The translations under genes and the position numbers were made by a program. Positions 1-11,488 of a stretch of DNA of 64,000 nt are shown here, piece after piece. Position 1 is the first letter of the stretch; each line of letters begins with the position of its first letter. Source of the stretch: Bugula neritina (taxonomy: Eukaryota > Bryozoa > Gymnolaemata > Cheilostomatida > Bugulidae); the NCBI GenBank assembly GCA_964035545.1, contig OZ037770.1, positions 12,904,642-12,968,641 of the forward strand, read 5' to 3'. The notes beneath the pieces are model-generated. The model worked only from the letters and a program-made list of their open reading frames with translations, did not search any database and was not told where the DNA came from.

Positions 1-1317
1 GGAGATATTGTGCTGCTCTTTCTAACTCACCCATAGTGCTGTTGACTATTTGAACCCATGACCTATCACTTACTATGCCTGACTCTAACTCCTAGACCAC
101 TTCTGGTCTCTGTTTGTAGATGAGTCACTGCTCAGCAATGCAAACTGTTGTTTGGTTGAAAGGAAAGATTTTCTTTTAATTCGTAGTAATTTAATTGCTC
201 CAATTTTAAATTATGAAAGCATAAGATATGTAGGTTGTAACTGTGTTAGATTAGTTTTTTCTATAATTCTAGAAATACACTACATTTCCAAACTTATGCA
301 AATAGATGTTTGGGAAAAGCTGCATTAAATGAAATTACAGCCATTAGTCCATGCAAATCCATTAGCCTAAAACTAAAACGCAGTAATCGTGTTTTTTTGG
401 AGTCTCCAGTGGTATTTTGGAAATCATTTTATTATTAGTTCAGGCTGTTTGCTAATTTATCTGAGAATATTCCTGGCAAAATAATTATTCTATTTAATGT
501 GTGAATATTCCACACAGAGCTGCCCATCAAAAGATAATGCGAAACTAAGGGCAAAGTACAATCCACACTGCATTTCTATTTGCATTATGATTCCAGGCTT
601 GGACAAGTAGTGAAGCATTGTCCTTCCAAATTTATTTTTTATTGCCGTGTCTTGATTTCACCACATTCTGTTCGTTTAGAAGGTAGTGTGTGTAGGCTTG
701 TTAAACATTTCTCTGCTTTACATGTTTTAGACCTTTTGGACAATTTTTAATGCTTTCAAAATTCATTCCAGACATTTCTATTTTGGTTTTTGTTTATATT
801 TTTCTCAGCCATCAAAGAAATGTAGGAATTTATAGGACTTTATTTACAAAGATGATTGCGATTTTCTCAACAATCTGGTATACAGGATATCATGCAGCAT
901 TGTCTATACGCTATGAATAGTATGTGATGGAAAACAAGTTGATAATAAAGATTAGTTAATACTTAACAATGAACTATCATGTTTAGTAAAAAATACAAAA
1001 AAATTGAATCACCAAAACTTGTAGTAAAAACTAGGTGTTTGTTTTTCCCTCAAATTTCGAATTGTCATAGTACGCCATAAATAAATATATAGTTGCTGAA
1101 CTTAGCATATAGTTTAGTTACATAATGACTAAGTAAGGCAGCAGCAGTTTAGAGTTTCTATTAGTAGGACTCAGTAACTCTTTCTACTCAGTCCGACTGA
1201 GTTATCAGTCATTTAGATGATAATGATTTGATATGTGTAATAGTCAGTAGCTGAGTATACATCGGTGCCAATGAGGTGCTAAACACGGCTGCACTAGTGA
1301 CTTTCAAGACGTCTGCA
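1..1317. other. Non-coding flank with a SINE remnant at its edge
   Basis: AT-rich sequence with no supported exon. Bases about 50-115 resemble the tRNA-like head of the SINE family found elsewhere in the window, in reverse orientation: an 'aacccatgacc' box-B-like string followed by 'ctcctagaccac'. The copy is cut by the window edge. Nothing else is recognised up to the membrane-protein exon at 1318. Confidence 0.4.
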
Positions 1318-3566
1318 TCACGCTGGGTCACATTGTATGACTGGAACAGGTCGGCAATTTCTCACATACCCGACTATTTTCTCTGGACAATATAGAGCTA
1401 TGTTATCCCGGAGGGTGTGGTTGGTATCGTATATTGCAATCTGAAATAGAGAAACATTTGGGTTTCATTAGTTGATTCCAGAAAAAATGTATAGAAATTC
1501 ATTCTCAAGTTTGACATTTATAAAATGAAATTAAATCTCATGCTATATTTTTCTAGCATCCCATTTTTTGGCTAAATTAGTCTTGCACTAGAGTTATTTG
1601 GCAAAAGAGAAATTGAGCATGTATTGATAAATTGAAAAAAGGAGAAATTTATTTATTTCTATTGACATGGATTAAGTTTTCTTATTGAGGAAATGATATG
1701 GTTGTTGCTCTTAATTCTAGTTGGAGTGATTAATGATCAAGAGAAGTTATCTTCTCTTTAAGAGATAATTATTAGACCACTAAAAGTAAAGACAGTCTCT
1801 TAGCTGTAAACACTTCCATGAGTATTTAGACTAATATCGTCTCCATTTGACGAAATCCTATGATACCAAACTCAAATCTATGTCAGCTATGCTCTATAAC
1901 CAGGTTTTTATGTAAAATCAGTAAAAAATTTATTAATCACAGAGTTTTTACTAAATTTCTTCAAGTTAGCATCTTTATTATCAATTGTTGTCCTATTAGA
2001 TGTTACATGTTTTATAACTAACAGTTTGAGGTTAGATAACTAAAAGTTGACAAGTCTCTCAGTTACTAATTCTCCTCAAAAACAATCAACCAATGGGGAA
2101 ATAACTTATCAAGAAAATAATTGACACTGCAGTCGCTACTACCTGCGCGGTACTACTTTGGCTAGCAGCAGTGTTACCAAACAATGTTAATGCTATTCAT
2201 TCATGATTCACTGAGCTTTGTCAAAGGTCATAAAAACAATGAATTATCTAGAATGTGGAATATGTGGTGTACATGTTAGTGTCAGTATTTGGGTCTGTCT
2301 TGAAGGGATACTAATTTCGAAATAGTAAAATTTATTTTAAACATCATTCAGCTCATAGAATGGTTCCATTGTATTACTATTGTGGAGCAAATCAGTGTTT
2401 GTGATGACCTAGACTATAGATAATGCCCTTGATTGGAGACTGCAATTACAACTGCAAACATATTTCGCAGTTCACACATTTTAAAGAAACTTGAAAAGAG
2501 AGCTCAGTGGGCTATCACTACTAATATTAAATGATATCTGAAAAATCCAAACTCAAAAAGATATTATTTAATCATGTCCAAAAGTTTAGTTATCACATTT
2601 ATTACAAGAAGCTTTTAGTCCTATGATAAACAGCCATTGGTATGAAATCTTATTGTAGTGGATTTTATATAATTTAGTGTCACTGGTTTTAATCTTTGGA
2701 AAAACAATCACCTATTGTGTGCTTTCCACCTGGTGAACTGTTTATAAAAAGAAGTGTATCTATATTTCACTACTAATACATTACCATGAGCATCAACAAA
2801 TGAGATTTCCAGTACTGTCATTGATATAGTAAGGATAACATCTAATATAATACAATAATATAAATAATAATATAATTTACAGTAAAATCATTACCTGCTC
2901 GTCCACACAGGTGTTTGTCTCTTGGTACTTAAATGTCGTTTCCATGATTATTGTAGCCTGATTGTAGTAGTGGTATATAAAAGCTCCCATGATCGCCATT
3001 ACTATAAGCAGTAGAAGTATGACCGACACTAGCAATATAGTTATACATTTAAATTTCTGCTTCTCTTTCAAGTCAATGAACCTAAGAGATGAAATTCTTC
3101 TAAAGATCTGTAATGGCTTTTTTTTACGCAATGGGAATGTGTTGGTTGCTGATACACCTTCTGCAAATTCAACTTTTGGTTTTGAAGGTTTGCCAGTTGT
3201 ATTATCGATGTTGTCTTCTTTTATTGCACTATTTTCTGTTGGTGTGTGTGCAGTATCTGCTGTGGGTATTATAATTTCTATTCCTGTCCAGGCTAATTGA
3301 TCCAAAGGATTTACTAGCTGGTTCTCATTTATTTCCTCCTCGCTCATGGTCGCTAAATTCATCGGCCTCTCCTCTGCCTTGTATTCTTGAGGTTCTACAG
3401 ACTCACCCATGTTGGTTGTTTTGCCTTCTGTTTGAGTGACAATAACTGGCTCTGTGATGTCACGACTAGACATTTTTATGCAGTCACGTATCCAATCACC
3501 AGCCGGCTTTAAGTCATTAGCTAAAGGTACAGTAAAGTGCTGCATATTCGCAGGTGTTGTAATAGT
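1318..3566 (-). CDS. Putative single-pass (type II-like) membrane protein, two exons seen
   Basis: I do not recognise this protein. Exon 3566-2895 follows a 'tttaaacag' acceptor and ends at 'GAGCAG|gtaatg'. A second phase-0 exon, 1440-1318, follows 'ctatttcag' and ends in TGA. If translation starts at the ATG at 3545, the product is about 257 residues. It would have a roughly 160-residue hydrophilic, acidic N-terminal part, a basic stretch (residues 'RKKKPLQIFRR'), one hydrophobic segment (ILLVSVILLLLIVMAIMGAF) and a short cysteine-containing tail with four Cys. A basic flank before the membrane segment suggests the N-terminus is cytosolic. The layout recalls BRICHOS-type or other type II proteins, but I see no diagnostic motif. 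An upstream exon is possible because the first exon has an acceptor in front of it. The 1.45-kb intron is AT-rich with nothing recognised. Confidence 0.5.
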
Positions 3567-4498
3567 CTGTTTAAATAGAAAACAATGATGCAACTTTGAT
3601 CGGAACTTATTAGCTAAAATTATGACTAGCGAAGTTTTTTTTTAAATTATTATAATAATTATTGTATATAATATGTTACTTTATATAAATTGTAATTGCC
3701 TGAACCTCTTGCATATCTACGCTTTTTGCTCTACTAATAAATATTTTTTACAAATTATACTGAAAATCCCAACCTTGTTATACACTAGAATATCTAGTAT
3801 AATTTAGACCGGAAGCACATATTCAACACTGACTTTTCACTATTTACGAGGGCATATTTTTGTAGTGCAACAGTAGCTTTGTTCCTGGTCGCCTCATTTC
3901 ATTTCCGAATGATCAAATTATCTTCCAATGTGACTCAAACAGTTCCTGTTAGTAAAGTTATTTGTGATAAATGAAGCAATGTCAACCAGAAAATTGGCTT
4001 GTCTGATGTTATTATTACCACTTAGTTTTATTTTTCTCCCTTCTCGGCCATTAAGCAGAAAATAGTTTCCTGCTTCCTGTTTGTTCTGCACAGTGAATAC
4101 TAGTCACATCTAAGGAACAGGTGTTAGTTAACTCAATTTGATTGAGTGTAGAATTTCACTTTTATGCATTGCAAAAGCTACTAGTCAGACTTATTGTTTT
4201 GCCCTTAGTATATTGGCACATGTTCAACCAGAACTATCAAGTACCTGCAAGTCGGCTCTGCTTTTAGAACGTGATTTTCATAATCAATTTGATTACGCGA
4301 GTTTCAGTAAGAATAAGAAAAGGGCCCGTTTCAGTTGAAGTAAATAAAACTGTTAGAGGAGGTTAATATGGCCCCCCATTAATTCCTGGTCTTAAATTCT
4401 AAACCTCTTAATGGTCACTTTGCTGCCTTCCCCCCTCCCCTTCTGTCTTTCACATGCAATTGTTGGGTATTGTTATGTCAATTTTTTATTATACCATA

Positions 4499-4636
<138 letters not shown>

Positions 4637-4889
4637 TTGCATACTACAAGGAAGTAATTAGCGTTAAATGGGAGAGAAATATATTAAAAGACTGGTTTCA
4701 TAGTCCCTTATATTAAAATGGCTTAGGGTTGAACATAAAATTACTTTATTATTATTTGTGTCAGGCTTTTAACCTGCTGCTGTGTGGACTAACCAGTTTT
4801 AAGGTTATTAAAGTTTGATGGTTCAACTAGTTTGAAAAATATCTGAGGCAAGTTGTGAACACTTTTCTGGTTTGGTTATTTAATTTATA

Positions 4890-5085
4890 GTAGATATAAT
4901 AATGTGTTTGGTACTAAAACATTTGCCTAGTATGCAGGAAGTCACGGGTTAGAGCCTGGACAAAGGCCATTGGTGCCGTTATGAGGAGCATCCAGTCATA
5001 ATTGATCATGTGCCCCATCTTAAAAAAACCCTTTCCACCAGGGGTTTCTCACAGGGATGGTGACTATAAACATGCATGAGTTTTA
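4890..5085 (+). mobile_element. tRNA-derived SINE copy
   Basis: Degraded head with a box-B-like 'cgggttagagcc'. It is followed by the family body: 'ggccattggtgccgttatg', 'gcatccagtcataattg', 'accctttccaccaggggttt' and 'ggtgactataaac'. The same body occurs at 25371-25568 and 52172-52365 (same strand) and 23728-23942 and 59468-59675 (reverse). Confidence 0.75.
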
Positions 5086-5693
5086 TATACATTGTTTATT
5101 TCCTCCACAGCACAGATTGATTCATATCTTCTTAGTGAAAGATGGTGGTAGCTCCATGTGATGAGTATTTCGTAATTTAGTGGTTGACATTAGTTTAACC
5201 TTCCTTCTTGCTCTGATTCAAAATTGTTACATAAGCTGGGGTAGCACTTCCTGTCAACATTTGAAGAGTGTTTATGATTTGTGAAGTGTATTTGCATGCA
5301 AAAATGTAGTCTCCAGGCTGTGGAATTCATCTTCTACAAGAGAATATTTTCATGCCATATCAACTTTATTTGTTGTTTATTATATACAGGTTCTGCTTAT
5401 CACATCATTTCAGATAAATTGTTTTGCTGTGGCCGTGACCTAAATCACGTATCCTTCTATCATCAGCCTGTGTCCAGTTTCATGCTTGATTAGTTCTGTT
5501 AGACTTTCTTGGAAATTAGTTAGATTCTTCAGTCATAGTTTAGTGATTGCAGTCAATAAATTACGCATTTGGGTGCAGTAGTGCGGAATTGAGATGGCAT
5601 ACGTTCCTTAATTTACCTAAATTTCTCCTAATGTCACATTCACCTTTCTTTCCTAATTATTACTTTTTTGTTGTTCATTTGTTTTGACTTTAG

Positions 5694-7010
5694 AATGACC
5701 AGAATGGATATAAAGAACTATCTAGAAAAGATTTATAAAGTGCCTGTTCACAATGTGAGGACTCAGATTAAACTAAGTGAGTGAATTGATTATCTAACTT
5801 CAAAAATCCTATGCCTCATTAGATGTACAGGAAATGAATGGAATGTAATTGATAGTACTCTTATTTTTGTGTCGTGGGGTATTTAGCCAATCAGAATTGG
5901 TCTGATATTTTATATAAATCTTTATTTTCAGCCAATAATGAACAACCAGGAAAGACGCTTATAGAAGAAATGACTCAGAAAAACTTTCTACCCATCGACC
6001 CTGTGAGGGATAAGATGAAAATGTCAGTCAAATGGTCTGAGGAATACAAGGAAGCTGTTGTAGTCTTAGTAGGTCAAGTTATTCGTATGCAGTCAGTGGC
6101 TCAGTTGATTGTTGCTGCACATGTGGAGATAATTTCGGTTTTTCTGTATATTGGCATACATGAAAGGATCTAGCATTTGTGAAATATTGAAGCCATTCAT
6201 TTTCATGGCAATACAGAATTTGAACTTTCGACTTTGAATTGTTTTATCAGTTTCAGAAAAGAAAAGCTATAAGCCTCATTAGATTGAACCTCTGTTGTGT
6301 AGGTACCATGTAGCTTGAATTGTCAGTTGCTATGCTAAGTTGTGTATACATTGCTTACCTCTTAGATACACTTTGCCACACCGTAACAAATGTCAGCCAT
6401 TTTTACAAATGTCCAAGTTTCCTGTGCGTTGTTACAGTCCGTTAGGATCAAGCACTACTTGATTAAAAAAGTTGTGTTGGGCTCCAATTGTACAGGAAGA
6501 CGTTCGCGGCAACTCATTGGATATAAATGTCTAATAAGATGTCATAGATTGTACCCAATAACGACTTTGAAAACTTTAGCTTGGACGCATTAAAATGGCT
6601 GGCATTTTACGATACGGCAAAGTGTGTCTGAGGGGTTTGGGTTCCAACACTGGCTTTTTATTCATATGCTGCCCTGTAATTATTTCAACCTTTGCATAAT
6701 CAGGTTTTGCCAAAATTTTATTGGGACAAACGGGAAACCTTTATCCAGTTTCGAGGTTACTCAGGCTATACTTGTACACACAGAGCAGTAGCAACTGTTA
6801 CCAATATTTCATCCTTCCCACATAGAGGCGTGATGCCAGATTATGTATTATCTGTTGCTTTAGGGTAAAGGACAAACCTTTAAATTTCCCGACATCGAAT
6901 CTTCGATAGCAGAGAATGAAAGAGACAAGCAACTTGATAATATCCAGAAAACCATGGAAGGAAGTGGGAGAAGTCAGAAAGAGGTGGAGGAAAGAGAGAG
7001 AAAGATATGA
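5694..7010 (+). CDS. MRPL23: Mitochondrial large-subunit ribosomal protein L23 (3' exons)
   Basis: Component of the mitochondrial large ribosomal subunit (uL23m), a family normally about 140-155 residues long. Three exons in matching phase: 5694-5776, 5932-6068 and 6864-7010 (stop TGA). The first encodes MTRMDIKNYLEKIYKVPVHN and continues into VRTQI, the family's best conserved block (M-T-x-x-D-x-x-N-Y-L-x-x-I-Y-x-V-P-V). The second carries the strand before the conserved L. The third starts GKGQTFKFPD, matching the family's '(H/K)GQTFTFPDLFP', and ends in a charged tail. A poly(A) signal AATAAA lies near 7073. The N-terminal exon or exons are not found, so the model is partial at 5'. The gene ends about 400 bp from the convergent ZCWPW1 stop. 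Confidence 0.85.
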
Positions 7011-7417
7011 GGAGGCAAGGCATTCCCTGGATGGTTTTCTTGACCAAGAATTGTGTGTGTACTGCTGTGAATAAATATTGGGGCTCAGGGCTAGGCATGT
7101 GTGCATAGGGCTGCCATGAAGCAATTATTACAGACATTGTTGATATGTAAAACTTTTTTGTGAATTTTATTAGCATTCAGATTTTTGTTACATGAACTGT
7201 GAATAATAAAATGTTAAAAACAGATGAAAAAATTGTAACAAAATAAATAAAAAATAACAAATCTCAAATAACAAAAAACAGTCAACAATATTTGTCAATG
7301 ATTACCAACAATAAATGTCAACAACAGTCAAATATAAAGGAACCAATTAATGTAATACTTTAAAATGGCAAACTCTACGCTTCATTCTCCGTGTGTTGTG
7401 AGAGTTGATTTGATTGG
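7011..7417. other. Convergent 3' ends of MRPL23 and ZCWPW1
   Basis: Tail-to-tail interval. AATAAA is present on the plus strand near 7073, and 'tttatt' near 7166 gives AATAAA on the minus strand. The rest is A-rich 'aaataacaa' low-complexity sequence. Confidence 0.5.
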
Positions 7418-10400
7418 TCAGGGTTTACTGGCACTTGCTCCTGTCTCCATTATTGTTTCATCAGCATCACAACAACTGTCAGATGAATCTGTCAAACACA
7501 AATTGTTCATAAACTGCGGACTGTCATCAGTCCAGCACCAGTGTCACTGCCTTCTGTATACTCACTTGTATACTTGCTGATGACTCTAGTTTATAGTTTC
7601 TGATGGTATAGCAGCCAAGTGTGTAGCTATTTGCATAGAAGATATCTATTTATTACACTGCAAAGTTGCAACTCCTAACTACTATTTAGCTGCAACCAAA
7701 TACCTTAGCAGATGCTTTAATACTTTAATGAAGTAATATACCACCCTACCTATACTATCTTAACCCATTGGTGATATAGGCAGTTTAAAGATGAGAGGTA
7801 AAAATATGTACAAAATCTTTAGTCATGACTCAACATTCCTGCTAACTTTAGAGGTAAAGCCTTTTACTAAACTTCGACTAAATACAGAGAACCTGAGCTA
7901 TGTAATGATAGCCTCTTCTGCCCCCAAATATAATATACTACAAAGAATTTATACCCTGTATATGTGACTTACTCTCAGAATATGATCCGTAATCATCCAC
8001 GACATCACTTCCTGTCTTCTTAGCTCGCTTTGATTTTCCTTCTGAAACAAATTCATTCTTGTATGGTACATGCATTTCTATATTATAAGCAGCTGCAATA
8101 TGCTTAATATTTTAGATGCATATGTTATATTATTAACCACCAGTGCAGTTGTGTGTTCTAAGGTGTAAAGTAGAATTTCATTGATAGTGAATCCACTAAA
8201 CACAATGCTATTATGTTTATAAAACAGACAGACAAATGTAATACAATAGTGAATAGAGTCAATAAACTATGGACTGTATAGAGCATCCTATAAAGCATTA
8301 TAAAGGGGGTAGGTGTGTAGAGTGCCCTCAAAGATATGACCTTGGCTTACATTGCAAACTGATAACTAAGTTCAAGAACATGGAATCATAACTGGATGGA
8401 AATTGTCAGAAGCAGCATTGAGCTGGTGGTCACAGAGTGCATTGGTTCTAGGAGTCTGAGTTTGAACAACAGTGTGTACGGTTACTGCACTCGGTCACTC
8501 CCAACTCAGTGCTGCTTCTATCGGTATATTTACTAAATGACAGCGCAACTACAGAAGACATACTTGTAGCTTTATTACTCAGTTCTTGTGTAAAAACAGA
8601 ACTGTTGAGGGCCAGAGAAGGCTTCTTGCCAGACAACTCCTGGGTGAACACAGAGTTGTCTGCCAGAGGTTTGAGTGGCTGGCTGGTGATCTTATCTCCA
8701 GAGAGTTCCTGGGTGAACATCGACTTGTCTAGATTCATCTTCTCAAGCGTACCATTGTTCTCTATATAGTGAAATATATATTATATATTTGTAACATGTG
8801 AGTTTAGTCAACTTTTATAGAGCTGTGCAGTATAAAACAGAAAGTTCAATTCATAACGCAGGATATGTTATTTGTCATCAAATATTACATCAAAATTGAA
8901 AATATTAATATATTCAATAATAATATAAAATATGCATGATTATATTTTATGAATACCACAGTATACAATAATGACACAATGCAATATGTGGCATGTTGCC
9001 ATTTCACAAGTTTTAAGAGTAATTCACAGATAATAAGTTGTATTACAAGACAGAAAAATTTTATGTTGACTTAAGTTTCTAATTTATCAGTCATGTTTGT
9101 TAAGGTGTCAGTCATGTTTGCTAATTAGGTGTCAGTCATACAGGTTTAATGAGGTGCTGGTCACACACTCTATGCTATTCCGAAACCATCCCATTAACAG
9201 GAAGTGTTTGAGATTCTCCCCAAACAGCTGAGACAACCAAATGAATTATTTAGCAGCTGTTGGGTAAAAATACATTAAAACACTGTTACGAGTATATTTA
9301 TATTAAAGTATCATGATAAATTACTTATACACCAAGCTCTCACCTTTGTTAGCTTCTCCATTCTCTTCCGCACCACCTCTAGCCAATGAGGAAGCAGAAG
9401 TGAACACCGATGACTTCCCTCCAGCTGCTGATTGGTTAGTTAATGCTGCCGCTGACTTAAACACCAACTGTTTAGCAGAAACTGAGGCGGGGTTAGACTG
9501 AGTCCTCTCTGGACTAGTGACTGATGACGAGGGGACACAGCTCTTACCTGACAACTCCTGGGTGAACACGGAGGAGTTCAAAGGCTTCGTAGCTGCAGAA
9601 AGACAACCAGAAATACACGAATATGGTAGAAATACAGGCTAATAATCATGTGGAGTGAGATGAAAAAACAGCCTCATTTCTATACGATGCATTGACTTTT
9701 CATTCTGTTGGCAGACAGAAAAAAGCCTGCCAACTTTTGAGTGCAGATAAAAACATGCAGTTAACATAAATTTTTCAGTATTAAGTGAACTAAATCACCA
9801 GATCGAAAATGCATGTAAGACTACAAACTGTTGGGACATTTTAAGAAAGTGAAACGGAATATATACCCCAACGACTATGTCACCAGTAAGAACCCCAGGG
9901 CTATATTACAGTATAAAATAGTGTACAATGAAGTAGTGAATTAATTATAATACAAACCAGCACTTCCTGTTTGTAGCGGACATTTAAATCCTTTCTTTGT
10001 CGGTTTGTTCTTCTGTGATGAAACTGGACTCACAGATCTGGATTTAGACTCCAGTGCGGGTTGGCTTGAGCTAACTGGCGCATCATTGGTACTGGGCTGT
10101 GATTGGCTAAGTTTTGAAGGGCTAAGCTGCGATTGGCCAGGCTGTGATTGGCTAAGCTGTGATTGGTCATGCTGTGATTGACTGAGCTTTGAAGGGCTGA
10201 GTTGTGATTGGCTGGGCTGTGATTTGGGGCTCCTGAAGGGGGTGACAGGAGCGTTGAGTTTGGGTGCTGGACTGAGAGACTGACTCCTGGAGAGCATGAG
10301 AGACTGGGAGCTCTGGGAGAGGATCTGCTCAATCTAGAGGGCAAAGTTCAAGTTATCCTTAAACACTATTCTAGTTACGCTTGAGTGTGACTTGAAAAAT

Positions 10401-11440
10401 GTGTATTATACAGATTTGTTTCCAACTAAAACAGGTTCCAGTGTATAGTATGATTAAAAAATATATATTTTATTGTATAAGTATAAGATATATAATGCAT
10501 TTGCACTTGTAAGCATTAATTCATGCAATTAAAGAAGAAATAGATAAAAATGGAGTATTTGTAAAAACTGGGAGTTTTCCTTCCGCAACAACTTAGTTTG
10601 CAGTTACTATACATGGGCGGACAGAAATCTTATAGGAGATTTGGCTGGACATACAGCAGTGAAAGTGCCCTACCTCATCCAATTCCTTCTCCATATCTAT
10701 TTGTGAGCTCGTCATATTGCCTTCACTCTGCAATGTATTGTTAGCCTCAGTCTTGGACTTGTCAGCACTGGCGGGTTTACGAGGAGAAACACACCGCTCC
10801 TCTACAACCCATATTATGTAACAGAATTTATATACATATTAGGAAGTAGGAAAAGTTGAACAAACCTAGGCTGAACAAACACTATATAGGCATTTCAAAC
10901 ATCTCAGCAAGTTGTTCTTGGCTTAGACTGTTTTAATTATTCATGCAGTAGAGGAAGTGAATTTCAAGTCTTCAATTATTCAACAAATAAATGTACATTC
11001 CAATATCAACTGATTTTTTAACTCTTATACATGTTTTGTTTTTAAAATAATACATGAACATGCGACATTGGCAAATGAGTGCAACTAGATTCAAATATTG
11101 ATGTGACCTAGGCTGATATAAATGCAGATTATAACAAAAGATAGTATTATATAAGGCCTCTCTCTATTCAGTGTAGCTTCAAACACTTACATGCCTTCAG
11201 TACAATGCGCAGTCAAATAACTTGAAGTTTTGTAAGTTTGCACACTAGCTGGGATGATTGTCTGTTCACAGAGTTTAGTAACAGGGCATAAAACATAGGG
11301 ACTTGATGAATTGGCAAAGAACAAAGAGGCTTATCAGTGCCCATAGTAATATAATACAAGCCTATATAATCTCTGTGTACATGGAAGCTATAATATGTAT
11401 TATCTATCTATATGTACATGTGTGTTAGTATGTGTATATA

Positions 11441-11488
<48 letters not shown>

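Noticed and set aside
3880-3960. A possible MRPL23 N-terminal exon (FRMIKLSSNVTQTVPVS)
   Set aside because: Only faint likeness to the family's F.MKLI.P...P block, and no convincing acceptor or phase.
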